A stretch of DNA of 64,000 bases from DATFYM01 sp035315065 (GCA_035315065.1 DATFYM010000083.1:28084-92083); one strand, 5' to 3'; shown: positions 1 through 9,837, counted from the first letter of the stretch. A program made the numbers and translations. The notes: generated by a model not told the origin, from the sequence alone.

Positions 1-2910
1 GAGGCGAACAATCAGGCTGCGATGGAGATGGCCCGGCGGCTGCACCTTCCTTTGCTGGCCACCAACGGTGTGTGCTATGCGAGCCCCGATCGGCGCCAGG
101 TTCTGGATGTCTTCACCTGCATCCGGAACCACCGCCGGCTCGAGAACGCAGGACGCCTCCTGGCTCGCAACTCCGAGCGCTACGTGAAATCGGCGGAGGA
201 GATGGCGCGCCTCTTTGCCGACCTGCCGGAAGCGCTTGCCCACACCGTGGAGCTTTCCTCGCGCCTCGAGTTCACGCTCAACGACCTGGGATACGAGTTC
301 CCGCGCTATCCGACGCCGAACGGCGAAACGGAAAACCAGTTCCTGCGCCAGCGGACCGAAGAAGGCATGATCTGGCGCTACGGTCCTCAAAACGAGCGCG
401 CACGAAGGCAGATCGAGCGCGAACTGGCGCTGATCGAAAAGCTGAGACTGGCCGGCTATTTCCTGATCGTCTGGGACATCGTCCAGTACTGCCGCCGGCA
501 GAATATCCTGGCGCAGGGGCGCGGCTCGGCGGCCAACAGCGCCGTCTGCTATTCGCTCGGCATCACCGCCGTCGATCCGGTGGGCATGGACCTGCTGTTC
601 GAGCGCTTTCTTTCCGAGGAGCGCGGCGAGTGGCCGGACATCGATATTGACCTGCCTTCGGGCGATCAGCGCGAGCGCGTGATTCAATACGTTTACCAGC
701 ATTATGGCGAGCGCGGCGCAGCGATGACCGCCAATGTCATCACCTACCGCGGCCGCTCGGCGGCGCGCGAGGTGGGCAAAGCGCTGGGGTTCGACGGCGA
801 GACGCTCGACCGCCTCTCCAGCCTGGTCGGCGCCTGGGAATATCGCGACCCCGGCGACACGCTGGAGCGTCACTTCCGCGACGCCGGCCTGGACCTCACG
901 CATCCGCGCATCGGCAAGTTCTGCGAGTTGTGTCACGCGGTGCGCGATCTGCCGCGCCACCTCGGCCAGCACTCGGGCGGAATGGTGGTGTGCCAGGGGC
1001 GGCTCGATTCCGTGGTGCCGCTGGAGCCGGCCACCATGCCCGGCCGGGTGGTGGTGCAGTGGGATAAAGAAGACTGCGCCGACATGAAGATCATTAAGAT
1101 CGATCTGCTGGGCCTCGGCATGATGGCGGTGCTGGAAGAGTCGCTGCAACTGATCCGCGAGCATTACGGCGAGGAAGTGGACCTGGCGCACCTGCCCCAG
1201 GATGATGCGGCGGTGTACGACGCGCTGCAGCGGGCGGATACGGTGGGCATGTTCCAGGTGGAGAGCCGCGCGCAGATGTCGTCGCTGCCGCGCCTGCGGC
1301 CGAAGCGTTTCTACGACTTGGTGGTGCAGGTGGCGATCATCCGGCCGGGGCCGATCGTCGGCAACATGGTGCATCCCTACTTGAAACGGCGGCAGGGCCG
1401 CGAACCGGTGAAGTATCCGCACCCGTCGCTCGAGCCGGTGCTGGCGCGCACGCTGGGCGTGCCGCTTTTCCAGGAACAGTTGCTGCGCATGGCCATGATC
1501 GCCGCCGGCTTCACGGGCGGCGAGGCCGAGGATCTGCGCCGCGCCATGGGCTTCAAGCGGTCGGAGATGCGCATGAAGGAAATCGAAAAGAAGCTGCGGC
1601 GAGGCATGGACGAGAAGGGAATCATCGGCAAAGCGCAGGACGAAATCGTGCAGTCGATCGCCGCCTTCGCCCTTTACGGTTTTCCGGAGTCGCACGCCGC
1701 CAGCTTCGCCCTCATTGCCTACGCCAGCGCCTATCTCAAATGTCATTACCCGGCCGCGTTCACCGCTGCCCTGCTGAATAATCAACCGATGGGCTTTTAC
1801 AGTCCAGCGGTGATCGTGAAGGACGCGCAACGTCATGGGCTCAGGGTGAGGCCGATTGACGTGACGCGCTCCGGCTGGCGATGCACCTTGGAAAGGGAGT
1901 CGGGATTCGGGAGTCGTGACTCGGGAAAAACAGGGTTCGGGATTCGGGGTCCGGGGTTCGCAGAAGAAGATCGGGACTCGGGGCTCGGGACTCGTGACTC
2001 GCAGAGAACCGCTCCCGACTCCCGACTCCCGACTCCCGTCTTCCTGCGGCTGGGAATGAACTATGTGAAAGGATTGAGGCAGGAGGCTGCCGAAGCCATT
2101 GTCCGCGAGCGCGGCGCCGGTCCTTTGTCCGCGATTGACGATCTGGCGCAGCGCGTGCTCGAGTTGCGAAAGGCGGAACTGGTGACCCTGGCGGAGGTGG
2201 GCGCGCTGAATTTTATGGGGGCTCGGGGGAGGGAGTCGGGAGTAGGGAGTCGGGAGTCGGGACCTACGGCGGCAGACGACGCTCGACTCCCAACTGCCCA
2301 CAGCGAGCTTCCCGATTCCCGACTCCCGACTCCCGAGCCCCGAGCCCCGAGTCCCCGCCATCGGCGGGATGCTTTGTGGCAGGTGGAGCGAGCAGCACGG
2401 CCGGCGGGAGAGCTGTTTGAAGATTCGGGACGAACGGAGCCGGCGGAAGATCGGGCGGCGGCATCCCGCCAGGCGGGATCGCCCCTTGCCATCATGACTC
2501 CCGAGGAGCGCCTGGTGGCGGACTTCTCGGGCACGGGGCTCACCCTCGGCCCGCATCCCATGGCCTATCGCCGCGCGGAGATGAAGGCCTTGGGCGTCCG
2601 CCCGGCGGCGGAGTTGAAGCGCATTCCCAACGGCAAGCAGGTTCGAATCGCCGGCGCCGTAATCGCGCGCCAGCGGCCCGGCACCGCCAAGGGCTTCATC
2701 TTCCTCAGCCTCGAAGATGAGACTGGCATCGCCAATGCCATCATCACTCCAGATCTGTTTGCGGAGAACCGTTTGGTGATTGTCGGTGAGCAGTTCCTGT
2801 TCATTGAAGGAAAGTTGCAGAATCAGGACAATGTGATTTCCGTGAAAGCCGAGCGCGTCCTGCCGCTCAGCGTCACCAAGGCCCCGACCCGATCGCATGA
2901 TTTTTATTGA
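1..2910 (+). CDS. dnaE2: error-prone DNA polymerase DnaE2/ImuC (5' truncated by window edge)
   Basis: The frame is open from base 1, so the true start and the N-terminal PHP domain lie outside the window; 962 residues can be read from the first ATG at 22. It is a C-family polymerase alpha subunit. The palm carries PDIDID about 205 residues in and KIIKIDLLG near base 1087, which supply the catalytic aspartates. A C-terminal OB fold (VRIAGAVIARQRP, about residues 873-950) and the tail SHDFY fit DnaE2 rather than replicative DnaE. In other bacteria DnaE2 works with ImuA/ImuB in damage-induced mutagenesis; those partners are not visible here. Two low-complexity segments encoded by heptamer repeats (bases 1896-2041 and 2217-2358) interrupt the region between the polymerase core and the OB fold without breaking the frame. 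They are absent from the usual family architecture, so whether the enzyme is fully active is uncertain. Confidence 0.93.
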   Translation, partial: EANNQAAMEMARRLHLPLLATNGVCYASPDRRQVLDVFTCIRNHRRLENAGRLLARNSERYVKSAEEMARLFADLPEALAHTVELSSRLEFTLNDLGYEFPRYPTPNGETENQFLRQRTEEGMIWRYGPQNERARRQIERELALIEKLRLAGYFLIVWDIVQYCRRQNILAQGRGSAANSAVCYSLGITAVDPVGMDLLFERFLSEERGEWPDIDIDLPSGDQRERVIQYVYQHYGERGAAMTANVITYRGRSAAREVGKALGFDGETLDRLSSLVGAWEYRDPGDTLERHFRDAGLDLTHPRIGKFCELCHAVRDLPRHLGQHSGGMVVCQGRLDSVVPLEPATMPGRVVVQWDKEDCADMKIIKIDLLGLGMMAVLEESLQLIREHYGEEVDLAHLPQDDAAVYDALQRADTVGMFQVESRAQMSSLPRLRPKRFYDLVVQVAIIRPGPIVGNMVHPYLKRRQGREPVKYPHPSLEPVLARTLGVPLFQEQLLRMAMIAAGFTGGEAEDLRRAMGFKRSEMRMKEIEKKLRRGMDEKGIIGKAQDEIVQSIAAFALYGFPESHAASFALIAYASAYLKCHYPAAFTAALLNNQPMGFYSPAVIVKDAQRHGLRVRPIDVTRSGWRCTLERESGFGSRDSGKTGFGIRGPGFAEEDRDSGLGTRDSQRTAPDSRLPTPVFLRLGMNYVKGLRQEAAEAIVRERGAGPLSAIDDLAQRVLELRKAELVTLAEVGALNFMGARGRESGVGSRESGPTAADDARLPTAHSELPDSRLPTPEPRAPSPRHRRDALWQVERAARPAGELFEDSGRTEPAEDRAAASRQAGSPLAIMTPEERLVADFSGTGLTLGPHPMAYRRAEMKALGVRPAAELKRIPNGKQVRIAGAVIARQRPGTAKGFIFLSLEDETGIANAIITPDLFAENRLVIVGEQFLFIEGKLQNQDNVISVKAERVLPLSVTKAPTRSHDFY
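1896..2041. repeat. in-frame heptamer hairpin inside dnaE2 (GGGATTC family), copy 1
   Basis: Seven-base words of the type GGGAGTC/GGGATTC/GGGACTC run from about 1896 to 2018, followed by their reverse complement (CCCGACT words) to 2041, so the block can fold on itself. A linker TTCGCAGAAGAAG sits in the middle. It is translated as GIRG, GLGTRDSQ and similar peptides. The same word family and linker recur in the acyl ligase gene at 10551-11085. Confidence 0.9.
2217..2358. repeat. in-frame heptamer hairpin inside dnaE2 (GGGATTC family), copy 2
   Basis: A second block in the same gene. GGGAGTCGGGAGTAGGGAGT-type words at 2217-2268 are matched by CCCGACT/CCCGAGC words at 2317-2358. The roughly 50-base loop (2269-2316) is unrelated to copy 1. 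The reading frame is kept across it. Confidence 0.88.
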
Positions 2911-2977
2911 ACAGTAGACAGCATACGGTAGACGGGATAAGGGTCCCGTATCCTGTCTACCGTATACCATCTACTGT
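2911..2977. repeat. palindrome between convergent genes (GTAGACGGTA family)
   Basis: The block starts ACAGTAGACAGCATACGG right after the dnaE2 stop and ends with its near-perfect reverse complement. It separates the convergent dnaE2 and kinase genes and could act as a bidirectional terminator. The same words recur at 9685-9837. Confidence 0.85.
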
Positions 2978-2992
2978 TTGATCGCTGACTGC

Positions 2993-5900
2993 TCAGTTCA
3001 GAAGCGCCACCGCCTTCTGCGCGATCAACCCGAACCCCTTGGCGGCCGCGTCCTGTCCGAGCGCGTGCAAGCGAGCCCGGTTTTGGGAAGACTTGGTAGA
3101 ACTGATCTCCGCCTGCGCGAGCCGGGCCTCGAACTGGAGTGCCACCAAACCGATTTGCGTGGCCTCGTCGGCGGCTGACCGCAGCTCCTTGCTCGCCTTT
3201 GCGCGATCGGCGCGGTCGCCCGACGCTGCCCGCACCGTCGCGGCCGTGATAGCCAGCCGCAGACGCTCGTAGTGAATACCGCTCCGCTGCGCCGCGGAAT
3301 TGGCCCGGCCTATGACGCCTTGCGAATCGGACAGCTTGCCTTCTCCAAGCAACGCGCGCGCCAGAAACGTGCAGGCGCGGGCCTCGTTCTCCGCCGATTT
3401 TTCGCCGGCGAAGCCGTCGGCGGCCTGGCGTGCCTGGTTCTCGGCCTCCGGGAAGGAACCTCTCGCCAAGGCAAGCTCGCCCAGCCCGAGATGGGCGTCG
3501 GCGGCGGCGAACTTGGTGCCTATCCCTCCGGCCATCGTCGCCGCTTCCTCCATTTTTTGCCGGGCTCCCTCCAGGTCCCCCTGCTGCAACAGAACGCGGC
3601 CGAGGCGCACCAACACCTGAGCTGCGCCGTCCCGATCCCCGAACTGCCGGAAGAGGGCCAGGGATTCTTCCTCCTGTTTTCGCGCCGTAGCCAGATCGCC
3701 CTGCGCGATGAGCATCTCCCCGCTGTTGTAGAGAGCAGCGGCAGTGCCTTTGTCGTTCCCGATCTCGCGGAAGATGCGTAGCGCTTCATCCAGCCGCGCG
3801 CGCCCGCCGGCCAGGTCGTCCTGCTGCCAGAGCAGGAACCCGAGATCATTCAGCACGCGCGCGGTTCCTTCCCGGTTGCCGGTTTGGAGTATGGTGGCCA
3901 ACGCCTCCGAGTACATCTTCCTGGCGCCGGCAAGATCGCCTTGCTGCCATTGCACGATGCCGATGTTGTTCAGGACCCCGGCTGCTCCCTTCTGGTCGCC
4001 AATGGCCCGATAAGTGGCGAGCGCCTGGTGGTACATTTGCAGGGCGCGTTCGCGGTCGCCCTGCTGCCCCTGCACCAAGGCGAGGTCGTTGAGTACGGCG
4101 GCGGCGTTGGCGCGATCGCCTGCCGCCGAGAATATCTTCTCCGCTTCCAGGTAGGCCGCGGTCGCCTGGTCGAGTTGGCCCAGATCTTGGTAGGCCAATC
4201 CCTGCGCGCGCCGCCCCCTCGCGACCGAGAGCCGGGCGCCCTCGGCCGATCCTTTCTCGATCGCCTGGGCGGCGGCAGCCAGTTCCAGCTTGAAGTCTGA
4301 GAGTGACTCCGCGGCTTGCGCCTCGGCCAGGTCGATGCGGCGATCATCGCGGGCGGGTGGCGGCAGTTTTCTCAATCGGGCCACCGTCGCCAGGGCATCC
4401 TTGCCCTGGCCGCCGGCGGTTTGTGCGTTGGCCAGCGCCAGGCCGTAGTCGATGTTGTCGGGGAAAAAGTCGAAGAGCGAGGTGTAGGTCCGAACGGCCT
4501 GGTTCCAATCGTGCGACATTTCCCAGTAGCGGCCCACCACTATCAGACGGTCCTGCTGGGGGAGGTCCGCCGGTTGCGAGAGATCGGTGGCTAGTTGATA
4601 GGACTTGCTGGCCTCCGCTTTCGCTTCCCTTTCGTAGCCTAGCGCCGCCCAGGCCGCCGCCAGCGCGGAGTGGGCGAGCGCGTGTCTGGGATCGAGGTCG
4701 ACGGCCTTTTGGAGCGAATCGCGCGCTGCCAGGGCATCGAAGCGGCGCAACTCGGCCAAGCCCTCGGAGTAGAGGCGTGCCGCCTCGGGATTGGAGGGAA
4801 TGGTAGCGCGGATGCCGATAGCCTCGTCCGCCGAAAGCTGGCCTACTCCGAGCTTCTCCCGTACCGCGCGCCCCCCGCGCTCGACAAGGTCGAAGAGCTT
4901 GTCCGTGGCGCCCGTTTCCGAGACCGTCGCGATGGTGTCGCCGCTGGAAGTATCCTGAAGCCGCAGATCGACACGCAACTGGCCGGCCTCACCCTTGCCG
5001 AGAATGACGTAGGAACCCACCACGACGAGATTGGCGCCGAGATTCCTTCGCAAGCGGTCCAGAGTATCTTTGGCGAAGCTATCGGCATCCGGCAACGAGA
5101 GCGCGATTTTGACCCGTGCGACGTCTTCCCCGGTGATGGTGCGAAGCTGCCCGTCGGTCGCCAAGTCGGTGCTGAGCATTTCCGAGATCGCGGTGGAGAG
5201 CCACGCCGCATTCGGCTCACCGGAAAGATTCTTGAAGCCCAGAACGGCTATGGCCGGCCGCGCCTTCACCGGACTGACGGCGGCACCCGTCGTGGTCGCC
5301 AGCGGCGTTTTGCGCAGAACGCGTGGACCATAAATCGCGCCGAGCACCAGCAGGACCAGCCCCGCGCCGGCGAGGATCGCCTGCTGGATCCGGTAGTGCC
5401 TTCCTTTTTTGGCGCGCCCTCCGGTAAGCGCCTTCACCACGTCGGAAGCGCTCGCGAAGCGATCTCGGGGATCCCGCTTGAGGCAGCGCAGAATGGCTTT
5501 TTCCCATTTGCGGTCGAGGTCGGGAACGTAAATGCGAGGCGGGGGCGGTGGTTCTTTCAAACGTTTCATCGCGGTGGCGAGAGGTGTATCGCCCACGAAC
5601 GGATGCCGGCCGACCACCATCTCATACATCACCACGCCCAGAGCGTAGAGATCGGCCGCGGGCCCCACCTCGCCGCCTTCCACTTGCTCCGGCGCCATGT
5701 AGGGTGGGCTGCCCACGAAGTCGCTGATGCCAGTGGCCGAAGCCGCGAACTTGTCGACCTCAGCATCCCGCGCCAGCCCAAAGTCAGTAACGACGGCCCG
5801 AAGCTCTTGCGCCGGGTCGCCGGAGGGCACCAGGATGACGTTCTGGCTTTTGAAATCCCGATGGACGATCCCTTCTTTGTGCGCGGCCGCAAGCGCCGCG

Positions 5901-6508
5901 GCCATTTGGCACACAAGCGGAAGCGCTGCCGTCGTGGTCATGGGGCCTTTTCGGGAAAGCCGCTCCGCCAGTGTTTCGCCGGACAGCAACTCCATGCTGA
6001 GAAAAATCATCTCCCCGGTCGATGCCCCATCGGGCGCGGTGATCGGATGCCGGAACACATCGAAGATCCGGCAGACGTTGCGATGGGTCACCTTGCGGGC
6101 GAGGTGAATTTCACGCTTGAAGCGCTCGATCGACCGCGGGTCCTGAGCGATTTCGGGGCGAATGGCTTTCAGAGCCACATGCTCGCGCAGTTCAATGTCT
6201 TCGGCCTCGTAGACCTGTCCCATGCCGCCCTTGCCGAGGGAGCGAATCAGGCGGAATCGCCCGGCGAGGAGATCGCTGGGGGGAATGTTAGTGCGAACCG
6301 GCTCGCTGAGTTCGCCGGGAGTCGGTAGGCTACTGCCCGGGGCAGGCGAATCCAGCCCGGGCGGCGTCTCCAGAGCAGTCGCTGGAATAGGACGTTGGGC
6401 CAAGCGAACGGTGGGAGTTGTGGACTCGGCCTCAAGGCCGGGTGCAGCGGTGTCGGTGGAAGAGACCGGCACGGTACCGGGACGCGCATTGTCTTCATCG
6501 CGGATCAT
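2993..6508 (-). CDS. membrane Ser/Thr protein kinase with TolB-like and TPR sensor region
   Basis: A protein of 1171 residues. After a Pro-rich cytoplasmic leader comes a Hanks-type kinase domain: glycine loop GKGGMG (92-97), Lys114 in VALK, catalytic loop HRDFKSQN (216-223, Asp218) and DFG (242-244). All key residues are present, so it should be active. A single membrane segment (AGAGLVLLVLGAIYG, around residues 375-390) puts the rest outside the cytoplasm. That part begins with RPAIAVLGFKNLSGEP, typical of the TolB-like/FlgO-like N-terminal domain, and continues with about a dozen TPR-like helical repeats. No PASTA repeats are seen. The architecture is common in Acidobacteriota; the ligand and targets are unknown. 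The start overlaps the 3' end of the next upstream gene, so the two are probably cotranscribed. Confidence 0.9.
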   Translation of the reverse strand: MIRDEDNARPGTVPVSSTDTAAPGLEAESTTPTVRLAQRPIPATALETPPGLDSPAPGSSLPTPGELSEPVRTNIPPSDLLAGRFRLIRSLGKGGMGQVYEAEDIELREHVALKAIRPEIAQDPRSIERFKREIHLARKVTHRNVCRIFDVFRHPITAPDGASTGEMIFLSMELLSGETLAERLSRKGPMTTTAALPLVCQMAAALAAAHKEGIVHRDFKSQNVILVPSGDPAQELRAVVTDFGLARDAEVDKFAASATGISDFVGSPPYMAPEQVEGGEVGPAADLYALGVVMYEMVVGRHPFVGDTPLATAMKRLKEPPPPPRIYVPDLDRKWEKAILRCLKRDPRDRFASASDVVKALTGGRAKKGRHYRIQQAILAGAGLVLLVLGAIYGPRVLRKTPLATTTGAAVSPVKARPAIAVLGFKNLSGEPNAAWLSTAISEMLSTDLATDGQLRTITGEDVARVKIALSLPDADSFAKDTLDRLRRNLGANLVVVGSYVILGKGEAGQLRVDLRLQDTSSGDTIATVSETGATDKLFDLVERGGRAVREKLGVGQLSADEAIGIRATIPSNPEAARLYSEGLAELRRFDALAARDSLQKAVDLDPRHALAHSALAAAWAALGYEREAKAEASKSYQLATDLSQPADLPQQDRLIVVGRYWEMSHDWNQAVRTYTSLFDFFPDNIDYGLALANAQTAGGQGKDALATVARLRKLPPPARDDRRIDLAEAQAAESLSDFKLELAAAAQAIEKGSAEGARLSVARGRRAQGLAYQDLGQLDQATAAYLEAEKIFSAAGDRANAAAVLNDLALVQGQQGDRERALQMYHQALATYRAIGDQKGAAGVLNNIGIVQWQQGDLAGARKMYSEALATILQTGNREGTARVLNDLGFLLWQQDDLAGGRARLDEALRIFREIGNDKGTAAALYNSGEMLIAQGDLATARKQEEESLALFRQFGDRDGAAQVLVRLGRVLLQQGDLEGARQKMEEAATMAGGIGTKFAAADAHLGLGELALARGSFPEAENQARQAADGFAGEKSAENEARACTFLARALLGEGKLSDSQGVIGRANSAAQRSGIHYERLRLAITAATVRAASGDRADRAKASKELRSAADEATQIGLVALQFEARLAQAEISSTKSSQNRARLHALGQDAAAKGFGLIAQKAVALLN

Positions 6509-7236
6509 TTTAGCAGCTCACTGGAGCCGAAAACTTGAGGTTTCCAAGCCTCATCCCCGCCGCCTTTCCTCAGAGGGGCCGAAACCGAGATCAGGGCATT
6601 CCGCTGACCCTTTGCCGAGCTCTCGCGGTCTGCCTCGGGCCTGGTCCGCGACGTGTTGCCCGGTAGCCCGAAGACTCGCCGACGTAACTTGCTCTCCATC
6701 TCTACATGCAGTGACGTCTTTCCTCGCCTCTCGCCAGTCGTCAACGACCCTATCAACCTCTCCTTACTCCCACTCTTCTTTCTTTGCACCCAGTAGACCA
6801 GCGCGATCCGGCCCCCAGGCAACTGCATTCGGACTTGGAATAGCGGCTTGCCGGGCCGTCCCGGGGTCGATGGAAGAACAGGGGATTCAGGCTTTCTTCC
6901 CAAGACTCCCGCCCGCCGCGCCATCACCCAAACCTGGGCCGCCAACTGATCCACTTGGCGCTCAGCGAGTGGTTGCCACGCCGCGAAGGCGTCGGCGATC
7001 TCGCGGCGCACGCGCTGGTATAATTCCGCGCTTCCCCGGTGTCCGGTCGACAGTAGTTTTTCCGGTAACCGCAGAGCGTAGCCGCCGTGCTTCAAGGCAT
7101 TGAGGGCCGAGACGGCCTTACCCTCCTGGGTGCGCGGGCCCGTGGATTTCTTCGCATTCCTGCGGTTAGCCGCCAGAAACTCAGGCGTCCGCGTGGGCGG
7201 TTTTCGCAACGGCATGAAGACCTTCCTTTCCCCCAA
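6505..7236 (-). CDS. conserved small protein with GPRTxEGKxxSxLNALKHG motif
   Basis: A protein of 243 residues. The N-terminus carries FLAANRRNAKKSTGPRTQEG followed by NALKHGG, a motif found in many uncharacterised proteins of Acidobacteriota and other soil bacteria. The middle (SAELYQRVRREIADAF) is predicted helical; the C-terminal third is basic and looks poorly conserved. No catalytic motif is recognised and I assign no function. It overlaps the start of the kinase gene by 4 bases (ATGA), which suggests translational coupling. A paralogue with a frameshift lies at 52410-52728. The start could be the Met eight codons further in (MPLRKPPTRT). Confidence 0.6.
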   Translation of the reverse strand: MGERKVFMPLRKPPTRTPEFLAANRRNAKKSTGPRTQEGKAVSALNALKHGGYALRLPEKLLSTGHRGSAELYQRVRREIADAFAAWQPLAERQVDQLAAQVWVMARRAGVLGRKPESPVLPSTPGRPGKPLFQVRMQLPGGRIALVYWVQRKKSGSKERLIGSLTTGERRGKTSLHVEMESKLRRRVFGLPGNTSRTRPEADRESSAKGQRNALISVSAPLRKGGGDEAWKPQVFGSSELLK

Positions 7237-7501
7237 GCACGCAATCCGCCTCCGTGATCGGATTAGCGAGTCAAGTCAAACATATTTTAATAACGTGACG
7301 GGTATTGTGTCAATAGTTTTATCTTTGACTCGCCCGAAATCTGCCGATTGCGGAGTCAAGGCTGCAAGATCAGTCTGTGGACCGCGTGTTCCGCGGGCTA
7401 CAGGCGCTAGGCCCGGGCCTGCGTTTTCATACTCGGGTAAAAGCCGCGAACCCACCCCCGGTGGTCCCGATTGTGGTATAAGTGAACGAAGGGAGTATCA
7501 A

Positions 7502-8053
7502 ATGGCTACCGGAACCTTGCTCAGTGTGGAAGACTATCTCGCCTTGGAAGAGCCGGAGTGCGTGCGCTACGAACTCAGCGAGGGGGAACTCATCGTGGCA
7601 CCTTCTTCGAGCGCGTTCCACAATGAAGTACGCGACGGCTTCAATGCCCGCCTCCGGGCCTTTGTCAAAAGCCACAGACTCGGCCTCCTGACCAGCGAGA
7701 CCGATGTGAAGTTAGTCGGCGAAACCGTCCGCCGACCCGATGTGGCCTTCATCCGCGCGGACCGTCTGCTAGGCATCGATCTCGATCGTGTTCCGTTGCC
7801 CGTCGCTCCGGATCTGGTGATCGAAATAGTCTCCAGGAACGACCGCGCCGACGACCTGTTGTTGAAGGTCCCGCAGTACCTTGCCGCCGGAACCATGGCA
7901 GTGTGGCTTTTCTACCCGAAGGCACGACTCGCCTATCGCTACGTTTCTGGTAAGCTCGAACCCGAAGTACGAAGTGCGGACGCAGGACACACTTTTGAAG
8001 AACCCGAGCTGTTGCCCGGATTCTCGATTCCGCTCGGGGAGGTCTTTGGATAA
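7502..8053 (+). CDS. Uma2 family PD-(D/E)XK nuclease-like protein
   Basis: A protein of 183 residues beginning MATGTLLSVEDYLALEE. The family signature is present: YELSEGELI, then RRPDVAFI, then PDLVIEIVSRNDRADDLLLK followed by a YLAAG helix, which gives the Asp and Glu-x-Lys-like core of the restriction endonuclease fold. The open frame extends upstream to 7100, but the ATG at 7502 is chosen because an AAGGGAG ribosome site (7489-7495) sits 6 bases before it and the family starts here. Uma2 proteins are numerous in cyanobacteria and acidobacteria; their biological role is not established. A heptamer hairpin follows the stop codon directly. Confidence 0.88.
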   Translation: MATGTLLSVEDYLALEEPECVRYELSEGELIVAPSSSAFHNEVRDGFNARLRAFVKSHRLGLLTSETDVKLVGETVRRPDVAFIRADRLLGIDLDRVPLPVAPDLVIEIVSRNDRADDLLLKVPQYLAAGTMAVWLFYPKARLAYRYVSGKLEPEVRSADAGHTFEEPELLPGFSIPLGEVFG

Positions 8054-8065
8054 TCCACCACGCCG

Positions 8066-8210
8066 AAGAATTGACAATTGCCGATTGCTGATTGCCGATT
8101 GAAAGAGAAGAGTAGAGAAGCTGCGCGGCCCTTTCAATAGGCCATCCACAATCGTCAATGAGCCTCTCTTCCAATCGGCAATCGGCAATCGTCAATCGGC
8201 AATTCTTCTG
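8066..8210. repeat. heptamer hairpin, GAAGAATTG(MCGATTG)n family
   Basis: The left arm begins GAAGAATTGACAATTGCCG and the right arm is the reverse complement ending GGCAATTCTTCTGA, with a loop of about 70 bases. It lies between the convergent Uma2 and oxidoreductase genes. The end box AGAAGAATT is shared by all members of this family in the window. Confidence 0.9.
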
Positions 8211-8276
8211 AGGGCCAATGGTGTGGTTATCGCTGGCCATTGTTACCCGCACACTTACACTGCATCACCCTAACCA

Positions 8277-9671
8277 TCACACTTCGAGCTTCCACGGCGT
8301 GCGGTACTCGCGACCCAGCAACTCCTTGGCTTTGGTGCTTCCCTGAATAAGCCTCTCGTTGGCCACGTCCCAAACCAGGCGTTCCTTGCTGCGATAAGCG
8401 ACGTTGCCCAGCAGGCAGACGCTGGTGGAACGGTGGCCGATCTCGATATCGCTCACCGGTCGCTGCCGCGACTTCACGCAATCGAGGAAGTTGCGCACGT
8501 GGTCGAAGTGGGAATTGTTGACCTCCTCCATTTTCATGTCCGGCGTGCGCGCCACCTCGCCAACGCTTTCGCGCTGGCGCTTTTCCGGGTACACCTGGAA
8601 ACCGCCGCGGTCGAGGAACATGGTGCCGTCGGTGCCGTGGTACTCAATTCCGTAGCCGTGGCCGTACATGGAATTGCCATTGTCCCAGCGGTTCTCGTAG
8701 GTGCAGACGAATCCCGGGTATTCGTAGGTCACCTGCAAAGTGTCGGGACAATCGGCGTTGTCCTGAAGGTAGAACTTGCCGCCCGACGCACTGATGGCGC
8801 TGGGCCCATCCACCTTCATCGCCCACTGCACGATGTCGAGCAGGTGAACGCCCCAATCGGTCATGAAACCACCGGCGTAATCCCAGAAATAGCGGAACGT
8901 GGACCAGCGATCGCCCACGCCGAAGCGGTTCCAATTGAACGGGCGCTTGGGCGCTGGGCCCAGCCACATGTCCCAATCGAGGCCGGCGGGCGGATCGGAG
9001 TCGGCGGGGTTGCCGATGCCCGCGGGATATTCGTTGGAGTAGTTCCACGTACGCACGACGCTGATCTTGCCCAGCAGGCCTCCCTGCACCAACTCCACCG
9101 CTTTCTGGAAATGGATGCCGGAGCGCTGCTGCGTTCCCACCTGCACCACGCGATTGTACTTGCGCGCTGCCTGCACCATCTTCTTGCCTTCCTCGATCAC
9201 GGTGCAGATCGGCTTCTCAACGTAAACGTCCTTGCCGGCCTTGCACGCTTCCACGGTGGGCAAGGCGTGCCAGTGGTCGGGCGCGCCAACGATTACCACG
9301 TCGATATCCTTGCGGTCGAGAACCTGGCGAAAGTCCTTATAGATGTCGGGCTTCGTGGCGCTAACCTTCGCCGCCTCGCTGCCAAGGTCTAAGTGCTGCA
9401 GCGATTCCACCGATCGCAGCGATACCTGGGCTTTGTCGAGACTAGGCTGATAGACGTCGCAGAGCGCCACGATCTCCGCGTCCGGTTGGCGCGCCATGTC
9501 TTCGAAGTCATCACGCCCTTGGCGACCGGTTCCGATCACACCCACCCGCACCCGGTCGTTGGCCCCGAGCACGCTTCGGCTGGGCACCAGGCCCGCCGCG
9601 GCCATGCTCACGCTTACCGTAGTCAAGCTTGCGCGACGAATAAAGTCGCGCCGGTTGATTTCGTCGGTCAT
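8277..9671 (-). CDS. Tat-exported Gfo/Idh/MocA family oxidoreductase
   Basis: A protein of 464 residues. The N-terminus NRRDFIRRASLTTVSVSMAA is a twin-arginine signal, so the protein is exported folded, with its cofactor. The mature part starts with a Rossmann fold (VRVGVIGTGRQGRDDFEDM), and VEKPIC gives the EKP motif expected for NAD(P)-dependent sugar or inositol dehydrogenases. The C-terminal alpha/beta domain includes DYAGGFMTDWGVHLLDIVQW, typical of the large acidobacterial and planctomycete subfamily. The substrate cannot be told from sequence; carbohydrate oxidation or epimerisation is likely. It stands alone, with heptamer hairpins on both sides. Confidence 0.9.
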   Translation of the reverse strand: MTDEINRRDFIRRASLTTVSVSMAAAGLVPSRSVLGANDRVRVGVIGTGRQGRDDFEDMARQPDAEIVALCDVYQPSLDKAQVSLRSVESLQHLDLGSEAAKVSATKPDIYKDFRQVLDRKDIDVVIVGAPDHWHALPTVEACKAGKDVYVEKPICTVIEEGKKMVQAARKYNRVVQVGTQQRSGIHFQKAVELVQGGLLGKISVVRTWNYSNEYPAGIGNPADSDPPAGLDWDMWLGPAPKRPFNWNRFGVGDRWSTFRYFWDYAGGFMTDWGVHLLDIVQWAMKVDGPSAISASGGKFYLQDNADCPDTLQVTYEYPGFVCTYENRWDNGNSMYGHGYGIEYHGTDGTMFLDRGGFQVYPEKRQRESVGEVARTPDMKMEEVNNSHFDHVRNFLDCVKSRQRPVSDIEIGHRSTSVCLLGNVAYRSKERLVWDVANERLIQGSTKAKELLGREYRTPWKLEV

Positions 9672-9684
9672 GTTTCCCTCCTTG

Positions 9685-9837
9685 GTAGATGGTAGATGGT
9701 AGATGGTAGACGGTATATGGAATATGGGGAAGAACCCCGTCAGCCGTCTATCATTCTTCCCCTTATTTCGTCGACCGTCTACCGTGCACCGATTCTTCCC
9801 ATTATTCCGTCTACCGCCTACCGTCTACCTATCATAA
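9685..9837. repeat. heptamer hairpin, GTAGATG family
   Basis: Four GTAGATG/GTAGACG words at 9685-9714 are matched by CCGTCTACCG words at 9772-9830, with a second CCGTCTATC run inside. It fills the gap between the oxidoreductase and the acyl ligase fusion, both on the minus strand, and touches the end of the latter. Confidence 0.88.

Noticed and set aside
4670..6328. Open frame of 552 codons on the plus strand
   Set aside because: It lies entirely opposite the kinase coding sequence and has no ribosome site or recognisable domain; a shadow due to high GC.
8433..9392. Open frame of 319 codons on the plus strand
   Set aside because: It is opposite the Gfo/Idh/MocA gene, whose domains are clear.
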